A DNA stretch of 5,473 nt, taken from positions 1-5,473 of the forward strand of contig SMVT01000044.1 of assembly GCA_004357365.1 (NCBI GenBank), given 5' to 3'. Below are positions 1-5,473 of the stretch, one piece after another. Both the position numbers and the translations under genes were made by a program. Numbering within the stretch: position 1 is the stretch's first letter; every line of letters begins with the position of its first letter. Under the pieces are notes generated by a model that saw only the letters and a list, made by a program, of their open reading frames with translations, did no database searches and was not told where the DNA came from. The stretch comes from Nitrospina sp. Lineage in GTDB: Bacteria; Nitrospinota; Nitrospinia; Nitrospinales; Nitrospinaceae.

Positions 1-2
1 AC

Positions 3-671
3 CGGGTGATCGGGATCAAGGACCCCTTGATGGATCGTAACAAAATCCCCCGGTATGTTTACGATCAATACGCTCCCGTGTTTTCCAACATCAAACTGCC
101 GGTGGAATTGGTCCATGCCTCCGAGGCGGTCGACGGCACTCTGGGGCACGGCAAAACCGTGGCTCTTCTTTCCTATGCGCTGGCCGAACGGTTGGGATTG
201 TCCCACAAGGAAAAAGAGGAACTGTTGATCGCCGGTTATCTGCACGACCTGGGCAAGATGATCGTCCCCCACGAACTCCGGGGCGACCACCGGCCGTTAT
301 CCAAAACCGAGCAGGCGTTGTTCCATAAACACCCGGAGGAAAGTACGCGGTTGATCAAACAGCTGGGATACGATTCGCAAATACTCCTCAATTATGTGAA
401 GAGTCATCACGAGTATTTCGACGGATCGGGTTACCCGGAGAGGTTAAAGGGAGAGCAGATTCCTCTGGGTTCGCGAATTCTGAGTATCGCGAACGATTTT
501 GACACCTTGACGAGCCGCAGGAAAAATCAGGAAGGTTTGAATTACCAAAACGCCGTCAGGGAATTGCAGAAGAAGACCAAAACCGGCAAATACGACCCGC
601 AATGCCTTGCGGCGTTAATCCAGCTGTTGAATTTGCAAACAGCCCCTCCCTACCAATTGGCTTCTCATTGA
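3..671 (+). CDS. HD-GYP domain protein (cyclic-di-GMP phosphodiesterase-like), 5'-partial
   Basis: The family hydrolyses cyclic di-GMP in the cytoplasm using a metal centre. The frame is open to the left edge. A GTG at 6-8 could be read as a start, but no upstream sequence is visible, so the protein probably begins outside the window, perhaps with a sensor or receiver domain. Counting from that GTG (221 residues), the HD-GYP core covers about 35-210: GHGKTVA with H48, the HDLGK motif at 80-84, H109 in KHP, then HHEYFDGSGYP at 134-144, which is the GYP signature. After RILSIA the family has an Asp (consensus VAD); here that position is N163, followed by DFDTLTS. If N163 truly replaces the last metal ligand, activity could be altered or lost. 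The DxxTSxR-like segment continues into SRR but the usual RPY is not evident. The gene ends 68 bases before the end of the convergent membrane-protein gene. Family assignment is firm; catalytic activity is not. Confidence 0.9.
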   Translation, partial: RVIGIKDPLMDRNKIPRYVYDQYAPVFSNIKLPVELVHASEAVDGTLGHGKTVALLSYALAERLGLSHKEKEELLIAGYLHDLGKMIVPHELRGDHRPLSKTEQALFHKHPEESTRLIKQLGYDSQILLNYVKSHHEYFDGSGYPERLKGEQIPLGSRILSIANDFDTLTSRRKNQEGLNYQNAVRELQKKTKTGKYDPQCLAALIQLLNLQTAPPYQLASH

Positions 672-739
672 CCTAACGGGACGAAAGGCTTCACGCATTC
701 CAAACCGGGCGGACTGTTTACAGAGCGGACCCGGCTGGA

Positions 740-1291
740 TTAACCCTGATCACTGTGCTTGAACTGGAACCTGCGGAACATGATCGCCAGAGCGATCCCG
801 GCGGCCATACCCGCGGACAGAATCATTCCATTGAAAATCAATATCAGCGAAATGGGAATGTTGTCGAGACTCCATTTCAGTAACTGATGCAAGCCCAGCC
901 AGGAATCCGGATTCTGCATCCAGGTGCCGAGCGCGGTGTTTTCAAAAAGCATATTGAACACCATCATCATCGGCATGGCATTCCATACCCCGTCCTGCAA
1001 CCAGATCACGATCTGGTAACCCAACAGGCTGAACCCGGAAAGAAATACCATAAAACACAGCAACAACCCGAGCAGACCGAGGTTTCCCAGAATAAAATCC
1101 AGCACCGTAAAACGTTTGACCAAAAACTTTAGCTCCTGCCGGGTTGCCTCGTAGGCAGAAACCATCCCCTTCTCAAGGACGAAGCGGCAGGTCTGGAGGA
1201 CGTCGATGACAAACAGGCGGGCGGCCTCCATGATCCCCAGCATTTCTCCAACACGCTTGGACTCGTTAAAAGTTTTATCCGTCTCTACCAT
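740..1291 (-). CDS. Unrecognised inner-membrane protein with two transmembrane helices
   Basis: I do not recognise this 183-residue protein. The ATG start at 1291 is chosen because AAGGAG lies five bases upstream; a longer reading from a TTG at 1348 would add 19 residues and lacks such a site. Residues 1-60 are hydrophilic and look helical. A long hydrophobic stretch lies at about 63-97 (TM1) and a second at about 145-171 (TM2). Positive residues flank both on the same side (KFLVKRF before TM1, RRFQFK after TM2), so both ends are predicted cytoplasmic, with a roughly 50-residue Trp- and Met-rich external segment between them (WLQDGVW, MPMMMVF, NPDSWLGLHQLLKW). No catalytic motif is visible. 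It is on the same strand as the YfiR-like gene but 177 bases downstream, so it may be transcribed separately. Existence as a gene is well supported by membrane topology and ribosome binding site; function is unknown. Confidence 0.8.
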   Translation of the reverse strand: MVETDKTFNESKRVGEMLGIMEAARLFVIDVLQTCRFVLEKGMVSAYEATRQELKFLVKRFTVLDFILGNLGLLGLLLCFMVFLSGFSLLGYQIVIWLQDGVWNAMPMMMVFNMLFENTALGTWMQNPDSWLGLHQLLKWSLDNIPISLILIFNGMILSAGMAAGIALAIMFRRFQFKHSDQG

Positions 1292-1296
1292 GATCT

Positions 1297-1302
1297 CTCC
1301 TT
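1297..1302 (-). promoter_or_regulatory. Strong ribosome binding site (AAGGAG) fixing the start of the membrane protein
   Basis: On the minus strand AAGGAG is followed by five bases (AGATC) and then ATG at 1291. This is close to an ideal Shine-Dalgarno arrangement and decides the start in favour of this ATG over the upstream TTG at 1348. Confidence 0.75.
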
Positions 1303-1361
1303 CCCGGCCCCGCGTCCTCTCACCCTTCACGAAACCAATGAAAAACAATAATTTATTACTA

Positions 1362-1391
1362 AGCCTAACTCCCGCGGCAGTGAGAAGTCAA
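1362..1391 (-). promoter_or_regulatory. Possible sigma-70-type promoter for the membrane-protein gene
   Basis: In the 177-base gap between the YfiR-like gene and the membrane-protein gene, the minus strand carries TTGACT (1391-1386, five of six to the -35 consensus), an 18-base spacer, and TAGGCT (1367-1362, only three of six to the -10 consensus). Transcription would start near 1355, leaving a leader of about 60 bases. The -35 is good and the -10 is poor, so this is a weak prediction. The rest of the gap shows no gene and no clear terminator hairpin. Confidence 0.25.
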
Positions 1392-1468
1392 TGACTCTCT
1401 CCTCGCTATCGGGATGGCGAAGGGACGGCCGGGGATTTTTAATTTAGGGGAATTTAAACACTTGCAAA

Positions 1469-2041
1469 CTAACGGTTATTGGAACAGACGATGCGGGCCA
1501 GGCGCAGTAATTTGGAGCTGATTTTCAGGTTTTCCCGGTGGGCGGCGCAGTCGTTGATTTCGAACCGCACCTTACCCTCTTCCAGATAAAAATTGAAGGC
1601 CCCGCCCTGTTCGGCAAAGCCATCAAGATCACCGATGGTCAGAATTCCGGTACCCTTGAGCCTGCGGAGAAGGGACCGGGTCCGCCCCTTTTCGGAGGGA
1701 TTCACAAAAATGATATGGTACTGACGGAGGTTTTTTGTATTGCGAATCCGAGTTACTTCCAGCGATCGGTTTTGCACATCTTTGCCGTTCAAATTCATCA
1801 GGGGTTCATTGATGGGTCCCTGGCCCAGGATGCCGATCCGGAGCGGGGAATCGGCCCTGTCAAAAACGTTCTCGGGCCACTCGATGAATTTTGCGAAATT
1901 ATGGACGAACGCCGCCTTGACCTCGTACTCCACCGGCGCGCCATAGACGGACTCCACGGCCAGGGCCTGCCCCGCCATCGGCGCAAACCAGGCCCAGAGT
2001 ATTGCGAGAGCCGCCATCCAATGTCGCAAAAATTTACTCAT
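1469..2041 (-). CDS. YfiR family (DUF4154) periplasmic protein
   Basis: This 190-residue protein matches the YfiR/DUF4154 family along its full length. The best-known member, YfiR of Pseudomonas aeruginosa, is a periplasmic repressor of the membrane diguanylate cyclase YfiN. Residues 1-28 form a Sec signal peptide (basic start, hydrophobic core, AGQALA before the likely cut). Family landmarks follow in order: EYEVKAAFVHNFAKFIEWP at 38-56, RIGILG at 68-73, GKDVQNRSLEV at 86-96, LTIGDLDGFAEQGG at 134-147, KVRFEIN at 157-163, and LKISSKLLRLARIV at 172-185. Two cysteines (165, 186) remain in the mature part. ATG at 2041 is preferred: a modest AGGTG lies five bases upstream and the signal peptide is then of normal shape. 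A TTG at 2056 would add five residues. It starts 24 bases after the TonB receptor stop, so the two are probably co-transcribed. No diguanylate cyclase partner is seen in the window, so its target is unknown. Confidence 0.92.
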   Translation of the reverse strand: MSKFLRHWMAALAILWAWFAPMAGQALAVESVYGAPVEYEVKAAFVHNFAKFIEWPENVFDRADSPLRIGILGQGPINEPLMNLNGKDVQNRSLEVTRIRNTKNLRQYHIIFVNPSEKGRTRSLLRRLKGTGILTIGDLDGFAEQGGAFNFYLEEGKVRFEINDCAAHRENLKISSKLLRLARIVCSNNR

Positions 2042-2046
2042 CAAAA

Positions 2047-2051
2047 CACCT
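2047..2051 (-). promoter_or_regulatory. Modest ribosome binding site (AGGTG) for the YfiR-like gene
   Basis: AGGTG on the minus strand lies five bases before the ATG at 2041. It is only a partial Shine-Dalgarno match, but it favours this ATG over the TTG at 2056, which has no purine-rich GGA/GAG core at a suitable distance. It sits in the 24-base gap after the receptor gene. Confidence 0.45.
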
Positions 2052-2065
2052 AACAATAATGTTCT

Positions 2066-4096
2066 CTAAAAACGTAAAGTGGCCTTGCCATAAACACTGC
2101 GCGGCACCAGCGCCGGATTGATACCACCGGAAAAACCGAGGAACTCCTGATGATTCGGTTCCAGCAGATTCTGGCCGGTAACGCTGAGCTCCACATTCTT
2201 GGAAGCATGCCAACCCAATCGCAGATCCAGGCGCACATAGTCCTCGATGCCCAAATCGGGCAGTTCGTCGACATAATTGAGGGCGGTATCGAATTCCAGA
2301 TCGTAAGGCAGGTCTATATACGAACGCAGGTTGAACTGAAACTGGGGACTGGCACCGTTAGCGGCGGTTGAGGTCGTATCCTGACTGGCCGGATCGAGAA
2401 ACAAATGCAACTCGAACCAGGTAAACGCCGCCTTGATGCGCCAGAAATCGAACACGTCCCAGGTCGAAGCCACCTCAACGCCCCACGACTCGCCCTTCAT
2501 CAGGTTTTGAAACTGGGAAGGAAAATTGTTGACGACCCCGAGAAATTCCGGCGGCAGAGGTTCATTGCTTAGCAAATCGTCATAAACATTGAAAAACGTA
2601 GCCACATCAATAAAAAGTTTATCTGTGGCCCGGATGCGATAACCCAATTCATAGGCCAGCAGATCCTCGGCCTTCAATCTGGTGTTTGCCCTGATAGCAA
2701 ACACGCTGGGAGGGGCGCCGGGAGTGGTCAGAAAGTTTAAATTGGCACTGTCCTCAAATCGCGATGGGGTCCGCACCGCGCGGGAGGCCGAGGCCCACAG
2801 CGTGTGCTTGTCGTTGGGGGTCCATAACAGGCGGCCGCTCGGTTGCACTTCCCATCCGGAAAACGAGTTGTATCCCAGCTTGGTGCCCAATGTGAATTTA
2901 AGACGTTTGGGAATTATTGTGATCTGATCCTGAACGAAACCGTTCACAAAATAATTGGTGTCCTTTTCAGGATTGAAGGAGAGGAGAAAAGTGCTATCCA
3001 GTTCGTCCCACATCACCCGGCCGTTCAACCCCCATACCACGTCATGCGCCTCTCCGGCCGGTAACCGGTGCTGGAGGTCCAGATCGAAGATACTGATATT
3101 CTGACCAAAGATTTGTCCTTGGCGGTTTTCACTAGTGAAATAGGTCTGCACCTTTAAATCCGATTGCTCCGAAAATTTCCGCGTCCAACGGGCCAGAAAA
3201 TTTCCGCCGTTCACGTCCTCTTCATCCAGAATGGTGGCCATCACCCCCGGCGCCACAGGGCCGGTGCGCCGGCCTTTGGATTGGCCGTCATAAACATCTC
3301 CCTGAAAAGTGAATTGACTGGTCTCGGACGCATCCCAATCCATGCGGAAACCCCCGCGCACGGCGGTCCAGTCGTCGTTGCTGTCCACTCCGGTGGGACC
3401 TTCGAACGAATCGCGGTTGAACCATTTGCCGTAGACGCGGTAATGGGCGTTGTCCCCCATCTTGCCGCCGTACCGCAGGGTGGTGAATCCCTGCTCCACA
3501 TTGCCGCCGCCGGCGGACACCAGTCCACCCTGGGAATTTTTGGATTGCTTGGTGATGATGTTGATCACGCCGTTCACCGCATTGACGCCCCATACCGTGG
3601 CCCCCGGTCCGCGGATGACTTCGATACGTTCGATATCCTCCAATGCCGTGTCCGGCGTGTCCCAGAAGGTTCCGGAAAACAGGCCGGTATACACGCTCCG
3701 CCCGTCGATCAGGACCAGCAGTTTCCGCGCAAACAGACCATTGAAACCCCGGATACTGACCGCCCATTTGTTGCCGTCGACGCGCGCCACTTCCACGCCA
3801 GGCACCATGCGCAGAACCTCCGGAATATGAGTGGCTCCGGAACGGCGGATGTCTTCCTGGGTAATCACAAACACCGCCGCCGGTGCCTGCGCCGCTTTCT
3901 CCGGTTTTTTCGAGACCGAGGTCACCTCGATGTCCATCAACTGTTCGAGCGTCAGTTTGGTCAGGTCTTCCGGCAGATTCCCGGCGAGGAGAAACGGTTC
4001 TTCCGGACCGCCCTTGGACGATCCCGTCAACAACAAGCAAACCAAAAAGCTCAGCACACAAAAGCATTTGGTTAAAAATTTGTTTGTTGTCATCAT
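2066..4096 (-). CDS. TonB-dependent outer-membrane receptor (complete)
   Basis: This 676-residue protein is an outer-membrane beta-barrel with an N-terminal plug, energised by TonB for uptake or sensing of a ligand that cannot be named from sequence. Residues 1-27 are a signal peptide with a hydrophobic core (CFCVLSFLVCLLLTG). A linker with LTLEQLMDIEVTSVSKK (48-64) follows, including a TonB-box-like EVTSVS. The plug covers about 65-174, with VFVITQEDIRRSGA, LRMVPGVEVARV, IRGFNG, LVLIDGRSVY, DIERIEVIRGPGATVWG and NAVNGVINIITK all close to family consensus. The remainder is the barrel, with SRAVRTPSR and a C-terminal YGKATLRF ending in Phe, as expected for barrel-assembly recognition. Two adjacent ATGs (4096, 4093) are possible; both give a normal signal peptide. 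A TTG at 4135 also fits the frame but lies inside the end of the upstream receptor reading frame. There is no good Shine-Dalgarno site, which suggests coupling to the upstream gene, whose original stop is 13 bases away. Confidence 0.95.
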   Translation of the reverse strand: MMTTNKFLTKCFCVLSFLVCLLLTGSSKGGPEEPFLLAGNLPEDLTKLTLEQLMDIEVTSVSKKPEKAAQAPAAVFVITQEDIRRSGATHIPEVLRMVPGVEVARVDGNKWAVSIRGFNGLFARKLLVLIDGRSVYTGLFSGTFWDTPDTALEDIERIEVIRGPGATVWGVNAVNGVINIITKQSKNSQGGLVSAGGGNVEQGFTTLRYGGKMGDNAHYRVYGKWFNRDSFEGPTGVDSNDDWTAVRGGFRMDWDASETSQFTFQGDVYDGQSKGRRTGPVAPGVMATILDEEDVNGGNFLARWTRKFSEQSDLKVQTYFTSENRQGQIFGQNISIFDLDLQHRLPAGEAHDVVWGLNGRVMWDELDSTFLLSFNPEKDTNYFVNGFVQDQITIIPKRLKFTLGTKLGYNSFSGWEVQPSGRLLWTPNDKHTLWASASRAVRTPSRFEDSANLNFLTTPGAPPSVFAIRANTRLKAEDLLAYELGYRIRATDKLFIDVATFFNVYDDLLSNEPLPPEFLGVVNNFPSQFQNLMKGESWGVEVASTWDVFDFWRIKAAFTWFELHLFLDPASQDTTSTAANGASPQFQFNLRSYIDLPYDLEFDTALNYVDELPDLGIEDYVRLDLRLGWHASKNVELSVTGQNLLEPNHQEFLGFSGGINPALVPRSVYGKATLRF

Positions 4097-4109
4097 GAGG
4101 TGGATTTCT

Positions 4110-4217
4110 TTAAAATTTCCAGATGACTTTGCCAAAAACCGACCGTTCGATCAGGTTGCGATCGTTGGTTTGAATGCGGTCGTCGCCCCATTCCTGATGC
4201 TGGTTGTCCAGCAGGTT
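4110..4217 (-). pseudogene. Detached C-terminal tail of the upstream TonB-dependent receptor
   Basis: Directly after the TAG, the same frame stays open for 35 codons and ends with TAA at 4110-4112. It begins NLLDNQHQEWG and finishes ERSVFGKVIWKF. This matches the end of the downstream paralogue (NLLEPNHQEFLG and PRSVYGKATLRF), including the terminal Phe of outer-membrane barrels. The conserved frame and the conserved ending show that this stretch was coding as part of the receptor, so the interruption is either recent or not real. It contains no start codon of its own that would make it a separate gene. Confidence 0.85.
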
Positions 4218-5473
4218 CTAGCCCACCAGGCTGAATTCGAAATTTTTGGTGGGACGCCATCCCAGACGCAGGTCTAGCCGGAAATAACTTTTCATCTCTT
4301 GGCTCTTGAGGGCGTCGACGTAATATAACATCTGATCGAACTCCCAATTCGCAGGCAGATTGATATGGGAACGCAGATTCCATTGAAACTCCGGATCGTT
4401 GCCTTCGAAGCCCACGACATTTTGATCGGTGCTGATCGGATCCTTCCGCAAATCCATCTGGAACCAGGTGAAACTGCCGTTCAACCGCCACCAGTCCGCC
4501 GCATCCCAGGTGGCGGCCAGCTCCACGCCAAAGGTTTCGCCGTCGAGCCGGTTGCGGGAAACCACGGGCACTTCCACGAATCCCGGCGAGGGATTGACAA
4601 AAGGCGCTTCCACCTCAAAGCTGTGAACATCCCGGTAAAAATTCGCGAACGCGGCCACATCAAAATATAATTTGTCATGCGGACGCACGCGGTAGCCCAG
4701 TTCGGTGGCCAGCAAATCTTCCGACTCAAAATTCAACTGACCCTGAATCACCAACACGGCAGGAGTCGGACCGGGCAGGGTGACCACGGCGGCGTTGAAA
4801 CGCCCCGAATCTCCGGAACGCGACGGGGTGCGTACCGCGCGCGAGACCGCCGCCCACACCGTATGCCGGTCGTTGGGCGTCCACGCCAGCCGCGCGTTGG
4901 GTTGGAATTCAAACCCGGTAAAGTTGTTGACCGAAAATTTGGAACCGAGAGTGAGATACAGTTGGTCATGGATCAAAGCGATCTTGTCCTGCACAAACAG
5001 GTTGGAGATATAGTTGAGACTGCGGTCCGGGAAATAGCTGATGCCGATGCTGTTTTCGAACGAATCGTGAATAAAACGGTGGCCCAGGCCCCACAACATT
5101 TCATGCCGGTCTCCCAACTGGAAACGGTGCTGAAAATCGAGATCATAGGTGTCGATTAGCAGTTCCTTCATCACCCGGCTTTCCCGGTGGTCGCGGTCGT
5201 AATAGAACTGCAGGGCCATATCGGAGGACTCTGAAAAGCGGTGCTTCCAGCGGGCAATCATATTGGCCGCCCGGACCTGCGAGTCCCGCACGATATCGGT
5301 CATGGTCGGCGCAAACGACAGCGAGTTGACGGCGTTTGAGGTTTTACCGGCGAACTCGCCGATCATCACGTGGCCCTGCAAGGTAAACGAGTTGGATTCC
5401 GAAGCGTCCCAGTCGAAGCGTATGCCGCCTCGTCCCGCCTCAAATTCATCCGGTGCCGGGTTGAATTTGAGGC
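4218..5473 (-). CDS. TonB-dependent receptor, 5'-partial, cut by an in-frame TAG
   Basis: The frame enters from the right edge and encodes 417 visible barrel residues before TAG at 4218-4220. It is a paralogue of the downstream receptor: matching blocks include GGIRFDWDASE against GGFRMDWDASE, LTLGSKF against LTLGTKL, TPNDRHTVWA against TPNDKHTLWA, the shared SRAVRTPSR, ATELGYRVR against AYELGYRIR, and YFRLDLRLGW against YVRLDLRLGW. The plug and signal peptide must lie beyond the window. A TTG at 5381 is an internal Leu, not a start, because homology continues upstream of it. At the stop, the paralogue has GQNLLE where this gene has G-stop-NLLD, so the TAG most simply replaces a CAG (Gln). 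As it stands the product would lack the last barrel strands and the terminal Phe, and would probably fold poorly. A pseudogene in the making, stop readthrough, or a base error in the assembly are all possible. Confidence 0.85.
   Translation of the reverse strand, partial: LKFNPAPDEFEAGRGGIRFDWDASESNSFTLQGHVMIGEFAGKTSNAVNSLSFAPTMTDIVRDSQVRAANMIARWKHRFSESSDMALQFYYDRDHRESRVMKELLIDTYDLDFQHRFQLGDRHEMLWGLGHRFIHDSFENSIGISYFPDRSLNYISNLFVQDKIALIHDQLYLTLGSKFSVNNFTGFEFQPNARLAWTPNDRHTVWAAVSRAVRTPSRSGDSGRFNAAVVTLPGPTPAVLVIQGQLNFESEDLLATELGYRVRPHDKLYFDVAAFANFYRDVHSFEVEAPFVNPSPGFVEVPVVSRNRLDGETFGVELAATWDAADWWRLNGSFTWFQMDLRKDPISTDQNVVGFEGNDPEFQWNLRSHINLPANWEFDQMLYYVDALKSQEMKSYFRLDLRLGWRPTKNFEFSLVG

Noticed and set aside
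705..734. Possible hairpin terminator between the convergent genes (CCGGG at 705-709 and CCCGG at 730-734)
   Set aside because: Only five outer pairs form, the inner arms do not match well, and no T-run follows on either strand.
1292..1348. N-terminal extension of the membrane protein from a TTG codon at 1348
   Set aside because: The ATG at 1291 has a near-perfect ribosome binding site, while the extension is a charged, Gly/Arg-rich stretch that includes that site itself.
1538..2053. Plus-strand frame of 171 codons opposite the YfiR-like gene
   Set aside because: It mirrors a gene with full-length family match and signal peptide, and has no motif of its own.
3288..4067. Minus-strand frame of 259 codons overlapping the receptor gene in another frame
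   Set aside because: The receptor frame carries the clear plug motifs; this one is a low-complexity Gly/Arg-rich shadow.
3164..4075. Long plus-strand open frame of 303 codons antisense to the receptor plug
   Set aside because: It lies wholly opposite a well-supported receptor gene, its His/Arg/Pro-rich translation has no recognisable domain, and such antisense frames are common in GC-rich coding DNA.
4097..4135. TTG at 4135 as the start of the complete receptor
   Set aside because: The extension overlaps the end of the upstream receptor frame and would place 13 hydrophilic residues before an otherwise normal signal peptide.
5379..5381. TTG at 5381 as the start of a short receptor gene
   Set aside because: The frame and the match to the paralogous barrel continue upstream to the window edge, so this is an internal Leu.

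Overview
The window reads as part of a chromosome from a Gram-negative bacterium with moderate GC content. Outer-membrane TonB-dependent receptors, a periplasmic YfiR-type protein and a cyclic-di-GMP phosphodiesterase-like protein all point to a free-living, signalling-rich lineage. The style fits Deltaproteobacteria-like or Nitrospinota-like groups, but nothing in the sequence fixes the taxon. There is no sign of phage, transposon, CRISPR, tRNA or rRNA.

Layout. The left end (3-671, plus strand) holds the C-terminal part of an HD-GYP protein that runs in from the left edge. It converges on a minus-strand block that fills the rest of the window. In transcription order (right to left) that block is: (1) a TonB-dependent receptor, 5' end beyond the right edge, whose frame is cut by an in-frame TAG at 4218-4220, 35 codons before its evident original end at 4110; (2) a complete, clearly paralogous TonB-dependent receptor (4096-2066); (3) a secreted YfiR/DUF4154 protein (2041-1469); (4) after a 177-base gap with a possible promoter, an unrecognised two-helix inner-membrane protein (1291-740). 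The first three are packed 13 and 24 bases apart and look like one operon.

How the parts may fit. The receptors would take up or sense a ligand at the outer membrane. The YfiR-like protein sits in the periplasm, and the best-studied member of its family controls a membrane diguanylate cyclase. The HD-GYP protein across the convergent junction belongs to a family that degrades cyclic di-GMP. A link between ligand sensing and cyclic di-GMP is therefore plausible but inferred: no GGDEF cyclase or histidine kinase is visible in the window. The points most worth attention are the amber codon in the upstream receptor, the tandem receptor duplication, and an Asn where the HD-GYP family normally has a metal-binding Asp.
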